Shown piece by piece: positions 1 through 7,935 of a stretch of 64,000 nt of DNA (its first letter is position 1; the number at the start of each line of letters is the position of its first letter). Under the pieces are notes generated by a model. The model was not told where the DNA came from and searched no databases. It saw only the letters and a list, made by a program, of their open reading frames with translations. The stretch comes from Bacteroidaceae bacterium. GTDB lineage: Bacteria > Bacteroidota > Bacteroidia > Bacteroidales > Bacteroidaceae. The position numbers were made by a program, and so were the translations under genes. The DNA is taken from NCBI GenBank assembly GCA_017416805.1, contig JAFQBB010000038.1:1-64000 (forward strand). The letters are read 5' to 3'.

Positions 1-137
1 CCGACGAGCAGGACTTCCGCCGCACTCTCTATTGGAATCCGAACGTAGTGACCAACAATGAAGGGGAAGCTACCGTCAGGTTCTACAACACACCCCATTG
101 CAAACGCATTGAGATAAGTGCGGAAACCAGACCGTGA
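1..137 (+). CDS. C-terminal end of a large surface protein (partial)
   Basis: An open frame enters from the left edge and stops at 135-137, giving about 44 residues. The text reads DFRRTLYWNPNVVTN, then GEATVRFYN and IEISAE. This pattern (RRTLYWNP, a short turn, VxFYN, IxISAE) is typical of the last beta-strands of large Bacteroidetes proteins that carry an MG2/carboxypeptidase-regulatory region and often a TonB-plug-like domain. The start and main domains lie outside the window, so the family call rests on this short tail alone. The next gene is 213 bp downstream with its own promoter. Confidence 0.5.
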   Translation, partial: DEQDFRRTLYWNPNVVTNNEGEATVRFYNTPHCKRIEISAETRP

Positions 138-291
138 AGCAACAATCTACAACAATACGCCTCTTATCCTAAAGAACAAGAATGCGAGAATATGTGAGCT
201 TACACCCTATTCGTCAAACATTACACGCTATTTAAGATAGTTAAAAAACAAAAGAAACATTTAATCTTAAAGAACGAAAGAAACAAATTCA

Positions 292-299
292 TACATTTG
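292..299 (+). promoter_or_regulatory. Bacteroides -7 promoter element (TACATTTG)
   Basis: A perfect match to TAnnTTTG lies 51 bp before the 351 start. I see no clear TTTG -33 element. The rest of 138-350 is AT-rich with no other recognisable feature. Confidence 0.5.
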
Positions 300-350
300 T
301 AAAAAGAAAGGCTACAAGCAAAAGTTACACTTATTTTTATTCATTACGTT

Positions 351-992
351 ATGACCAGAAAAACTATTTTCAGAACAAATTGGGTTTGCTTAATGGCATG
401 CCTTGTATGCTTGCTTCTCCCTGTCGAATCTTTTTCGCAGGATATTTGCGGAGAGTGGAAATGTCCGGATGGAATGTATCAATATTGGGGATACAAAGTG
501 GGCAAAGCAAACATCACGTTCAAAAAGAACAACACGTTTACCCTCAAAGTGAAAGGACGGAATATGCGAGTAGGTGGCAAGCGGAGGCGTATGAGTGTCA
601 AGGTGAAAGGGTTCTATACCGCAAAGAAAGACAGTATGTACTTTTATGTAAACCTAAAGAACATAAAATGCTATGTCACCTCCGGAGAAGAAGACCCTGT
701 CATGTCTCCTCAGTTGTCAGACAATCACTATCCCGCTTATGTGACTAATAGCGAGAAGAGGAAATATGAAGATTATGAACATTATGAAAAGAATATAAAA
801 CCACGGACAACGTGGGACGGTAGAGAAGTCCGTTACAACTCCGGACTCCGGGTATGCGAATTCCAACGAGTCGCGATAATAAACCAAATGCTCGATTTCT
901 TTGAATGTAAAAGATACTCGTTCAAGGAAATAAATCAGGACAGCTTGCGCATAGGAAAGGAGTTTATTGTCACCCGATCGGAGAGTAAGTGA
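351..992 (+). CDS. Secreted protein of unknown function, lipocalin-like start
   Basis: 213 residues. The N-terminus is a signal peptide: basic MTRK, a hydrophobic stretch at about 12-26, and a likely cut after SFSQ near residue 30. The mature protein opens DICGEWKCPDG and continues with alternating beta-strand-like segments (ITFKKNNTFTLKVKG, RRMSVKVKGFYTAKKDSMYFYV). This resembles the start of small lipocalin-like barrels in Bacteroides, but it is a shape argument, not a family match. It is a single gene that converges with the minus-strand operon ending at 1021. I do not recognise a specific function. Confidence 0.65.
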   Translation: MTRKTIFRTNWVCLMACLVCLLLPVESFSQDICGEWKCPDGMYQYWGYKVGKANITFKKNNTFTLKVKGRNMRVGGKRRRMSVKVKGFYTAKKDSMYFYVNLKNIKCYVTSGEEDPVMSPQLSDNHYPAYVTNSEKRKYEDYEHYEKNIKPRTTWDGREVRYNSGLRVCEFQRVAIINQMLDFFECKRYSFKEINQDSLRIGKEFIVTRSESK

Positions 993-1020
993 ATATAAAG
1001 AATGGTATGCACAGGGATGG

Positions 1021-1947
1021 TCAAGAAGGATTCCACCCCTTGGCAAAATCTGTAGAGATATAATTGTCAAAACTTGTACAGACATGGGATGAAAGTTCCA
1101 TGCCACAACGGATAACGTGATCCCAATCGCGCTCACCGAGTGCCGGGATATCATCGCGACGAATGCGATAATGGAGCAGCCCGAACAGGATGCCGGCATT
1201 GAAATTATCGCCTGCGCCAATCGTGCTGACTGTTTCAACGGCTGGGACAGGATATTCCTTCGAGACATTTCCCGTCCGCAGGCTAAGACTGCTGCCACCA
1301 CGGGTATAGATGAATTGGGGACAATAGAAACGTACTTTTTGAGCATATACGGCATCAACATCGGACAGGGCATACATATTCCTGAAATCCTCGTCCGAGC
1401 CACGCACGATATCAGCATATTCCATATTCTCCATAATAACAGGGGCCAGTTTCAGGGCTTCATCCACATGGGTGCCGCGGAAATTGACATCGTAATAGAT
1501 AATGGCCCCACGCTGACGGGCATAGTCAAGGAAAGCGCTTACCCGCGGACGCAACACGGGATTCAACGCGAAATAGGAGCCAAAGAGTACAATGTCATCG
1601 GCCTCTATCTCGGGAAACTCCACATCCAGCCGACAAGCCGGATAGTCCTTGTAGAACTGGTACTGTGCATCATTCCTCTCATCAAGGAAGGCAAGAGAGA
1701 GAGGTGTCTTCCCATCAGGATAGACCTGCACATGGTCTGTTGCCACCCCATTCTGCCGCATGAAGTCCAGAATAAGCTCGCCGACATGGTCATTGCCGGT
1801 CTCGCTGATGAAAGTGACAGGAACCCCCAAACGGCCCAACGAGATAATGCTGTTAAAAGAAGAACCTCCGGGAACAGCTGCTGTAGGCTGATTGTTTCTG
1901 AATATAATGTCGAAGATTGTCTCTCCGATACCAATGACTTTACGCAT
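1021..1947 (-). CDS. PfkB-family sugar kinase (fructokinase/ribokinase type)
   Basis: 308 residues, the usual size for a cytoplasmic ribokinase-fold sugar kinase. The N-terminal signature is visible (GIGETIFDIIF, then PGGSSFNSIISLGRLG), and the C-terminal anion-hole/catalytic motif is STIGAGDNFNAG with the catalytic Asp in GAGD. The family phosphorylates a sugar hydroxyl with ATP; the substrate cannot be read from the sequence, although fructokinase is the usual label. It is the last gene of an operon: the SIS gene upstream ends 5 bp before its ATG. It may act on a ketose linked to the neighbouring isomerase (inference). Confidence 0.85.
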   Translation of the reverse strand: MRKVIGIGETIFDIIFRNNQPTAAVPGGSSFNSIISLGRLGVPVTFISETGNDHVGELILDFMRQNGVATDHVQVYPDGKTPLSLAFLDERNDAQYQFYKDYPACRLDVEFPEIEADDIVLFGSYFALNPVLRPRVSAFLDYARQRGAIIYYDVNFRGTHVDEALKLAPVIMENMEYADIVRGSDEDFRNMYALSDVDAVYAQKVRFYCPQFIYTRGGSSLSLRTGNVSKEYPVPAVETVSTIGAGDNFNAGILFGLLHYRIRRDDIPALGERDWDHVIRCGMELSSHVCTSFDNYISTDFAKGWNPS

Positions 1948-1952
1948 AATTC

Positions 1953-2561
1953 TTATTTACTCATTTCGCGCGAACGCTTACCCAAATATCCGCCATGATG
2001 GCGCAGGCTGTATTCTTCGATGGTAAGCCCGATGCGTTTGGTCGTCTCTACTACCAATATATCCCCCATGACTGTCATCACCGTAGTGCTGGTAGTGGGG
2101 GCCATACCTAATGCACACACCTCCTCCGGATGGCCTGTACAGAGACAAATGTCTGCCTCTTGCGCCAAAGGGCTGTCAGCATTCCCTGTAATCACAATAA
2201 ACTTCAAATCAGGATTCAGACGCCGGCTCAGAATAGTCAATTCCACTATTTCACGCGTCTTCCCAGAGTTGCTGATAAGCAACAGTAAGTCATTTTTCTG
2301 AATGATGCCCAAATCGCCATGTTGTGCTTCACTGGGATGAAGAAACACCGAGGGGGTTCCTGTAGAGCAGAATGTGGTTGCCATATTCATGGCTATTTGG
2401 CCGGCTTTTCCCATACCGCTGGTAATCAGTTTCCCGTTACGACGATGCACCTGTTCCACAATCAGCTCTACGGCTTGCTCGTAAGCATCATCCACAGGGA
2501 TGTTCAATACAGCTTCGGCTTCTTTGCGAAGCAGTTCCTTAATATTTTCTTTCATGTTCAT
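1953..2561 (-). CDS. SIS-domain sugar-phosphate isomerase, KpsF/GutQ-like, no CBS domains
   Basis: 202 residues forming a single SIS domain. Visible marks are KLITSGMGKAG, PSVFLHPSEAQHGDLG and LLLISNSGKTREI, which follow the arabinose-5-phosphate isomerase (KdsD/KpsF/GutQ) pattern including the HPxEAxHGDLG block. Full KdsD is about 330 residues with two C-terminal CBS domains, and these are absent here. It may be a stand-alone isomerase for a phosphoketose/aldose pair. Its ATG overlaps the stop of the LOG gene by 4 bp (ATGA), so translation is probably coupled. A second ATG two codons later is possible. Confidence 0.85.
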   Translation of the reverse strand: MNMKENIKELLRKEAEAVLNIPVDDAYEQAVELIVEQVHRRNGKLITSGMGKAGQIAMNMATTFCSTGTPSVFLHPSEAQHGDLGIIQKNDLLLLISNSGKTREIVELTILSRRLNPDLKFIVITGNADSPLAQEADICLCTGHPEEVCALGMAPTTSTTVMTVMGDILVVETTKRIGLTIEEYSLRHHGGYLGKRSREMSK

Positions 2562-3097
2562 TTATTATCAATCACTGAAATCACAGATTCAAACGAATCT
2601 GCAACGACATAAGCATTGGACGTAGCTGGCCGGACAAGCCCTTGCTGTTCCATCAAAGCAACTGTTTCGACCAACTTGTCCCAAAATCCATCCACATTGT
2701 AAAGAATCACCCGTTTTGAATGATAACCTATCGTAAATGATGCTATGACATGGAATATCTCATCCAATGTGCCGACTCCTCCCGGCAAGGCTACCAATAT
2801 GTCACTTTCGTCCAGTATCACATCTTTTCGGTCACTCAAATTCTGTGTATGACAAACCCGGTCCAGCAAATCACTGACTCCGCCACGCTCCTCCAATTTT
2901 GAGGGAACCACTCCTATCACTGTTCCCCCGTTTTCCTTTACCGCCCGAGCCACACACTCCATCAGTCCCAAGTTGGCACCACCATACACCAAGGTCCTTT
3001 TTGTCCTCCCTATCCACTCACCCAACCGGCAAGCGGCCTCCACATGAAGAGGATGCATGGGTTCACAACCCGAACAAAAAACTCCTATTTTATCCAT
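2558..3097 (-). CDS. LOG-family (TIGR00730) nucleotide phosphoribohydrolase
   Basis: 179 residues with the LOG Rossmann fold. GVFCSGC lies near the N-terminus, LVYGGANLGLM at about 37-46, and the family motif PGGVGTLDE at about 105-113. LOG proteins cleave nucleoside 5'-monophosphates to the base and ribose-5-phosphate; plant and some bacterial members make free cytokinins, while most gut members have unknown substrates. First gene of the LOG-SIS-PfkB operon, with a 4-bp overlap to the next gene. A near-consensus -7 element (GATATTTG read on the minus strand) lies about 30 bp upstream at 3128-3135. Confidence 0.85.
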   Translation of the reverse strand: MDKIGVFCSGCEPMHPLHVEAACRLGEWIGRTKRTLVYGGANLGLMECVARAVKENGGTVIGVVPSKLEERGGVSDLLDRVCHTQNLSDRKDVILDESDILVALPGGVGTLDEIFHVIASFTIGYHSKRVILYNVDGFWDKLVETVALMEQQGLVRPATSNAYVVADSFESVISVIDNK

Positions 3098-3170
3098 TCA
3101 AAATTGCGGTTTCTTTATGTTCAACGTGCAAATATCAGAAAAAAAAGCTGAAAAGCAATAAAAAAACCAC

Positions 3171-3178
3171 TATTTTTG
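3171..3178 (+). promoter_or_regulatory. -7 promoter element (TATTTTTG) for the M16 gene
   Basis: Perfect TAnnTTTG match, 34 bp before the 3213 start, in the 115-bp divergent gap between the LOG gene and the M16 gene. Confidence 0.5.
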
Positions 3179-3212
3179 CACCCTATTCCTTCCATAACTG
3201 CAGAAAAAGACA

Positions 3213-4445
3213 ATGTTGAGCACGTACACCTTGACTAACGGACTACGCATCGTACATATCCCATCACCTACCCAAGTAGGGTATTGCGGATATGCCATCA
3301 AAGCAGGAACCCGCAACGAATTCGCTCATCAGCAGGGCATTGCGCACCTGGTAGAGCACATGTTGTTCAAAGGGACGACACACCGCCGGGCCTGGCACAT
3401 CCTGAACCGCATGGAAAATGTAGGAGGAGACCTCAACGCGTACACAAACAAGGAGGAAATGGTCGTATATGCGGCTTTCATGATTGACCATACGGAACGT
3501 GCCATTGAATTACTGTCAGACATTGTATTCAACAGTACATTTCCACAACACGAAATGGACAAAGAGGTAGAAGTCATCATTGACGAAATACAAAGCTACG
3601 AGGACACGCCACAAGAACTTATATACGACGATTTTGAGGAACTGATCTTTCCTAACCATCCGTTAGGCAAGAACATTTTGGGGAAGCCTGAGCAGTTACG
3701 GACTTACAAGACCATCCATACACAGCAATTTACCAAACAGTATTATCGGCCTGACAATATGATATTCTTTATCAAAGGGAACATCTCTTTCAGCCGCATA
3801 ATCCGATGGTTAGAGAAATATACAGCTCCAATAGCGACAAGCGATGAAGAAACCGTTTTACCCCGCGCCATCGACATCCCATTACCCACATACTTGCCAC
3901 AAACCAAAACCGTAAAGAGGAACACGCACCAAGCGCACGTCGTCATTGGCGGGCGGGCCTATAACGCGAACAATGAGAAACGGACAGCACTCTATCTGCT
4001 GAACAATTTGTTAGGAGGTCCGGGCATGAACAGCCGGCTCAATGTTTCTCTTCGTGAAAAGAGGGGATTGGTCTATAACGTGGAGAGCAATATTATCAAC
4101 TATACAGACACTGGAGTATGGTGCATTTATTTCGGATGTGACCATGACGATGCTGATAAATGCCAGGAGCTGGTAAGGAAAGAACTGGAACGGCTTTGCA
4201 AGCAACGTCTGACAGACTCACAACTGAATATGGCTAAAAAGCAAATCATCGGACAAATAGGCGTTTCATCGGACAACTTTGAGAACCAAGCACTCGATAT
4301 AGCCAAAGTTTTCTTACACTATAACCGCTACGACTCACAAGAGAAGGTATTTGAACGAATCCAAGCACTTACATCCGACATGCTATTGGAAACTGCCAAT
4401 GAAATGTTTATTGAAGAAAACGTGTCAACCTTGATTTATAAATAG
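3213..4445 (+). CDS. M16 (insulinase-family) zinc peptidase
   Basis: 410 residues. The inverted zinc motif HxxEH is H45-L-V-E48-H49. The distal zinc ligand is probably Glu near 125 in EVIIDEI, about 76 residues later as in the family. The C-terminal half carries the inactive M16 domain features (GGPGMNSRLNVSLREKRGLVYNV). No signal peptide is evident, so it is probably cytoplasmic, similar in size to processing-peptidase-like PqqL/YmxG proteins. It stands alone, with its own promoter and a repeat-rich region after it. Confidence 0.9.
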   Translation: MLSTYTLTNGLRIVHIPSPTQVGYCGYAIKAGTRNEFAHQQGIAHLVEHMLFKGTTHRRAWHILNRMENVGGDLNAYTNKEEMVVYAAFMIDHTERAIELLSDIVFNSTFPQHEMDKEVEVIIDEIQSYEDTPQELIYDDFEELIFPNHPLGKNILGKPEQLRTYKTIHTQQFTKQYYRPDNMIFFIKGNISFSRIIRWLEKYTAPIATSDEETVLPRAIDIPLPTYLPQTKTVKRNTHQAHVVIGGRAYNANNEKRTALYLLNNLLGGPGMNSRLNVSLREKRGLVYNVESNIINYTDTGVWCIYFGCDHDDADKCQELVRKELERLCKQRLTDSQLNMAKKQIIGQIGVSSDNFENQALDIAKVFLHYNRYDSQEKVFERIQALTSDMLLETANEMFIEENVSTLIYK

Positions 4446-4465
4446 AAACTTGCGAAGGAGTTATA

Positions 4466-4524
4466 GGAGTTAAAGGGAGATAGATGGAGATAAAGGGAGC
4501 GGAGCGATATCTCCCTTTAACTCC
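4466..4524. repeat. Inverted repeat built from GGAGTTAAAGGGAGATA
   Basis: Perfect 17-bp arms at 4466-4482 and 4508-4524 with a 25-bp loop, starting 20 bp after the M16 stop. It could end that transcript. The same GGAGTT/AACTCC vocabulary recurs at 48794-48945. Confidence 0.7.
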
Positions 4525-4601
4525 TTTATCTACACGAAAGCCCAAGCTTGCGACTGTGAAACTGATGAGGGCTTTGCCCGAACTAAACTTAAATGAATGG
4601 A

Positions 4602-4742
4602 TGTCAAAATGCTTCCTTTTCATTCTTTAGACGCGGATGACGCGGATGACGCAGATAAATTATAACCTGTCGGGTATAATAATCAAGAAAAATCCGCGTC
4701 ATCCGCGTCATCTGCGTCTAAAAAGTTAATTATGACACACCC
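4602..4742. repeat. Dispersed hairpin element, copy 1
   Basis: Starts with TGTCAAAATG and ends with TGACACACCC, so its ends are roughly inverted. Inside, a 31-bp arm at about 4626-4656 (TTTAGACGCGGATGACGCG...) pairs with about 4692-4722 with two mismatches. A small inner stem lies at TTATAACC/GGGTATAA. Related copies are at 7746-7934, 13497-13660 and 46332-46485. It encodes nothing. The rest of the 4446-4988 gap holds a GC-rich fragment (GGGCACCCACAAGGGATGCC at 4779) and CTCCTACACTCC-type short repeats. Confidence 0.75.
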
Positions 4743-4940
4743 TCGAATGAAACAGACAAAGATAAAGATAATGACCGGGCACCCACAAGGGATGCCCCTA
4801 CAGTTCCTCTACTCCTGAGAAGAAGCGAAGCGTCACTCCTACACTCCTACATTCCTAAAATTTACACTTACAAAGTTGAATTCTTACCATATTTACAACA
4901 TTCTTTTTCAGAAAACATTGGAGTTCTAAAAGAAGTTTCC

Positions 4941-4948
4941 TACATTTG
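4941..4948 (+). promoter_or_regulatory. -7 promoter element (TACATTTG) for the ATPase/DUF4435 pair
   Basis: Perfect TAnnTTTG match 40 bp before the ATPase start at 4989. The pair therefore appears to have its own promoter. Confidence 0.55.
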
Positions 4949-4988
4949 CAGTGAAAAGAATGTCCAACCCATTTTATTATCCTTTTCT

Positions 4989-5807
4989 ATGAACGACTTT
5001 GCCGATTATATCCAACGAATAGAAATCAAAGCCCTTTGGGGCAAGAAAAATATAATATGGAACTTGCGTCCTGACGTAAACATTCTAAGCGGAATCAACG
5101 GTATCGGGAAAAGTACCATTTTGAACGAATCCGTTCTTTCCTTAGGCATATTGGACAACAAGCCAAGAAACGATGGAAGAGCCGTCGTAAAAACAGTTTT
5201 TCATCCCGAGAATGCGACGAAAATAAGGTTTGACGTCATACGCAGTTTCGACCGTCCGTTATTGCACGGCGATTTGCTGGAAAAAATGGCGGACAAGAAT
5301 GTAAAGACCGAATTGGACTGGCAACTCTACCAATTGCAACGCCGCTATCTGGACTACCAGGTAAATATAGGCAACAGAATCATTGAACAACTGACTTTAG
5401 GGACACCCGAAGGACAAACACAAGCTGCATTGCTGGCCGTACCCAAAAAGATGTTTCAGGATATGGTTGATGAAATGTTTCGCGAAACCGGCAAACAGAT
5501 TATCAGACAAAGCAATGAAATCATGTTCCGGCAAGATGAGGAGACATTATACCCATACCAACTTTCTTCCGGCGAAAAACAGTTACTCGTCATCCTACTG
5601 ACAGTACTTGTACAAGACGGACAACCCAGTGTCCTGTTCATGGACGAACCGGAAGTGAGTCTGCACATCGAATGGCAACAACAGCTCATCAGTCTGATAC
5701 GCCGCCTGAACAACAACGTGCAAATCATCCTCACCACCCACTCCCCTGCAGTCATCATGAACGGATGGCAGGATGCTGTAACAGAAGTGAGCGATATCAC
5801 AGAATAA
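4989..5807 (+). CDS. AAA/ABC-type ATPase of the OLD/PARIS (AriA-like) group
   Basis: 272 residues. The Walker A is GINGIGKST (35-43), the signature is LSSGEKQ (192-198), and the Walker B VLFMDEP (215-221) carries D219 and E220. A switch His sits in TTHSP (H251). This order, with a short coiled middle region and a signature directly before Walker B, is that of AAA_15/AAA_21 ATPases related to RecF and SMC. It lies 29 bp upstream of a DUF4435 gene. ATPase plus DUF4435/TOPRIM is the composition of the PARIS anti-phage system and is close to OLD nucleases. At 272 residues it is much shorter than the AriA proteins I know, so a PARIS assignment is inference. It could also be a conserved Bacteroides pair with another job. 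Confidence 0.85.
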   Translation: MNDFADYIQRIEIKALWGKKNIIWNLRPDVNILSGINGIGKSTILNESVLSLGILDNKPRNDGRAVVKTVFHPENATKIRFDVIRSFDRPLLHGDLLEKMADKNVKTELDWQLYQLQRRYLDYQVNIGNRIIEQLTLGTPEGQTQAALLAVPKKMFQDMVDEMFRETGKQIIRQSNEIMFRQDEETLYPYQLSSGEKQLLVILLTVLVQDGQPSVLFMDEPEVSLHIEWQQQLISLIRRLNNNVQIILTTHSPAVIMNGWQDAVTEVSDITE

Positions 5808-5836
5808 CACGACCCTCTACACCTCCAACCGTCACC

Positions 5837-6844
5837 ATGGGAAAAAGACTCGCCGACAATATCAGTTCACAATACATTGCAGCCGCAAACCTGCTACGTT
5901 CGAAGAAAGCACGAAAGAAAATTGTTGCTTACGTAGAGAGTTATGATGATGTATTCTTTTGGAGGACGTTATTGAGTGAGTTCGAAAACGATGAATACTA
6001 TTTCGAGGTTATGCTCCCCTCGTCCGAGTCATTGGTAAAAGGGAAAAAAGCAGCTTTAATGAACAGTTTGGGGAGTGGATTAGGCCAAAACATGATTGCT
6101 TGTGTAGATGCTGATTACGACTATTTGCTTCAAGACTCGACAAACACTTCGCGACAAATCAACCATAGCCAATATGTTTTCCATACGTATGCATACGCCA
6201 TTGAGAACTTCCAGTGCTATGCCGAAAGTCTGCATGATATATGTGTGCAGGCAACACTGAACGACCGGGTCATAATAGATCTCCCCATCTTTATGAAGCT
6301 ATATTCGCAAACCATCTTCCCACTATTTGCCTGGTCAATATGGTTCTACCGCAAACGCATACTCAACAAATTCTCCATTACCGATTTCAACAACACCGTC
6401 AGGATTGACACTGTAAATCTACGACATCCGGAAGAAGCATTGAATAGTGTAGCCAATCGTGTGCGAAGGAAACTCAACTGGTTAGAGAACAGATTTTCAC
6501 GTTATCGCAATGGAGTGGATACCTTGCAAAACGAACTGAAACAGTTAGGAGTAGCTCCCGAAACGACTTATCTTTTCATCCAAGGTCATAATCTTTTCGA
6601 GAACGTTGTCCTGAAACTGCTCTACCCTATCTGTGCCCAACTCAGAAGGGAGCGTGAGCTTGAAATAAAGATGCTGGCCGAGCACAACCAACAAATGCAA
6701 AACGAGCTGACCTGCTACCAGCACAGTCAGACGGGTATCAACTTTATCCTCAAAAAGAATACAGCCTACAAAGACGCACCACTTTATCAACGTTTGCGCG
6801 ATGATATCCGCCACTTTTTAGATCATTTGTCTTCTAAAAAGTAA
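5837..6844 (+). CDS. DUF4435 (TOPRIM-like) protein, AriB-like partner of the ATPase
   Basis: 335 residues from the ATG at 5837; an open frame extends further upstream but overlaps the ATPase, so this start is preferred. The TOPRIM acidic triad can be read: Glu34 in AYVESYDD, then D91-x-D93 in CVDADYD. This is the DUF4435 pattern. The middle contains YAIENFQCY and a hydrophobic stretch (IFPLFAWSIWF, about 165-175). The C-terminus is helical and charged. In PARIS, the DUF4435 subunit is the released effector nuclease. Here the role is inferred only from the intact triad and the neighbouring ATPase. Confidence 0.8.
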   Translation: MGKRLADNISSQYIAAANLLRSKKARKKIVAYVESYDDVFFWRTLLSEFENDEYYFEVMLPSSESLVKGKKAALMNSLGSGLGQNMIACVDADYDYLLQDSTNTSRQINHSQYVFHTYAYAIENFQCYAESLHDICVQATLNDRVIIDLPIFMKLYSQTIFPLFAWSIWFYRKRILNKFSITDFNNTVRIDTVNLRHPEEALNSVANRVRRKLNWLENRFSRYRNGVDTLQNELKQLGVAPETTYLFIQGHNLFENVVLKLLYPICAQLRRERELEIKMLAEHNQQMQNELTCYQHSQTGINFILKKNTAYKDAPLYQRLRDDIRHFLDHLSSKK

Positions 6845-6906
6845 AGAAAGCACTATCAGAACATAAAAATCCGCCTCTCATTCTTGGCCATGTGCCAAAT
6901 AATTAG

Positions 6907-6914
6907 TTACTTTG
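6907..6914 (+). promoter_or_regulatory. Probable rplS promoter (-7-like TTACTTTG)
   Basis: One mismatch to TAnnTTTG, giving an approximately 80-nt leader before the rplS ATG at 6999. Confidence 0.35.
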
Positions 6915-6998
6915 CACCCGCTTTCGCGCAATCGCTGTCAAAAGTAGAGAGATTTGATATGTTGCGTAGTAACGATAAACAATTTAATAACAAACAAA

Positions 6999-7352
6999 AT
7001 GGATTTAATTAAAATTGCTGAAGAAGCATTTGCTACTGGTAAAGAGCATCCCGCATTCAAGGCTGGTGACACTGTAACTGTAGCATACCGTATCGTTGAG
7101 GGTAACAAAGAGCGTGTACAGTTGTATCGCGGTGTTGTTATCAAAATTGCAGGCCACGGCAACAAGAAACGTTTTACCGTGCGCAAGATGTCTGGAACTG
7201 TAGGTGTTGAGCGTATCTTCCCTATCGAGTCTCCGGCTATCGACAGCATCACTGTCAACAAAGTTGGTAAAGTTCGTCGCGCCAAATTGTACTACCTGCG
7301 CAAACTTACCGGTAAGAAGGCCAGAATTGCAGAAAAGCGCGTTAACGCTTAA
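6999..7352 (+). CDS. rplS: 50S ribosomal protein L19
   Basis: 117 residues, the normal L19 length. Visible family text includes [16 protein letters not shown], the strand [30 protein letters not shown] and [16 protein letters not shown]19 sits at the 30S-50S interface. The start at 6999 ([11 protein letters not shown]) is chosen because it matches the family; upstream in-frame codons are leader. It is monocistronic here, followed by a strong terminator. In many bacteria rplS follows trmD, but not in this window. Confidence 0.97.
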   Translation: MDLIKIAEEAFATGKEHPAFKAGDTVTVAYRIVEGNKERVQLYRGVVIKIAGHGNKKRFTVRKMSGTVGVERIFPIESPAIDSITVNKVGKVRRAKLYYLRKLTGKKARIAEKRVNA

Positions 7353-7372
7353 TCATACGAACTGGTTAGACA

Positions 7373-7415
7373 AAAAGGCACATTCCATTTGCAGGAATGT
7401 GCCTTTTGTTTTTTG
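7373..7415 (+). terminator. Rho-independent terminator of rplS
   Basis: A perfect 14-bp stem (AAAAGGCACATTCC at 7373-7386 with 7394-7407) and a 7-nt loop are followed by a T-rich run to 7415. It lies 20 bp after the rplS stop. Confidence 0.9.
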
Positions 7416-7420
7416 TTATC

Positions 7421-7695
7421 GGACACCAATAAAAGTTTTACCGGAAACCAATATAAACTTATGTATAATAACCTGTGAAATAGTGTTATAAATCAGTTGA
7501 AACTATATTCCTTCTATATTTCAAACCTTGAAATATATATTTCCAACCACGAAATAATTATTTCAGGCCACGATATATATATTTCAAGGTTTGAAATGTA
7601 GAAGATATTGAGCTGGAAATGGTTTGTAACTGAATAGCCCTTAATTTTAATATTGGTGTCTGATAAACATTATAACGGTTTACCAGACACCAATA
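7421..7695. repeat. Cluster of four copies of the TACCGGACACCAATA motif
   Basis: Copies or partial copies lie at 7421-7430 (GGACACCAAT), 7439-7453 (TACCGGAAACCAATA), 7651-7660 (inverted, TATTGGTGTC) and 7681-7695 (TACCAGACACCAATA). They bracket the 7511-7604 palindromic array. Further copies are at 13718, 20329 and 46574. Confidence 0.6.
7511..7604. repeat. Tandem array of four 21-bp dyad units (ATTTC-N7-GAAAT)
   Basis: ATTTC begins at 7518, 7539, 7560 and 7581, an exact 21-bp period, and each copy is followed 7 bases later by GAAAT or GATAT. The first and last units are also near-complements of each other, so 7511-7540 and 7575-7604 form a 30-bp arm pair with one mismatch. No coding frame. 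It lies between the rplS and phoR 3' ends. Confidence 0.8.
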
Positions 7696-7745
7696 AAATT
7701 AATTATGGTTGCCCGATAGAGGTTTGCTATGAGTTTGTGGGGATG

Positions 7746-7934
7746 TGTCAAAATGCTTTCTTTTCATTCTTTAGACGCGGATGACGCGGATGACGCAGAT
7801 AAATTATAACCTTTATTCGCCTTTCGGCTCATCGAGAACCTCTTTTATTTATTTATCTAAGGTATGGTCGGGTATAACAATCAAGAAAAATCCGCGTCAT
7901 CCGCGTCATCTGCGTCTAAAAAGTTAATTTTGAC
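7746..7934. repeat. Dispersed hairpin element, copy 2, with a longer loop
   Basis: Same ends and arms as copy 1, but about 55 bp of extra sequence fills the loop (about 7811-7866, CTTTATTCGCC... to ...TCTAAGGTATGG). The right arm stops one base before the phoR stop codon, so it probably doubles as the phoBR terminator on the minus strand. Confidence 0.75.
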
Positions 7935-7935
7935 T

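Noticed and set aside
1117-1998. Plus-strand frame of 293 codons
   Set aside because: Antisense to the PfkB kinase with its clear GAGD motif; a coding shadow.
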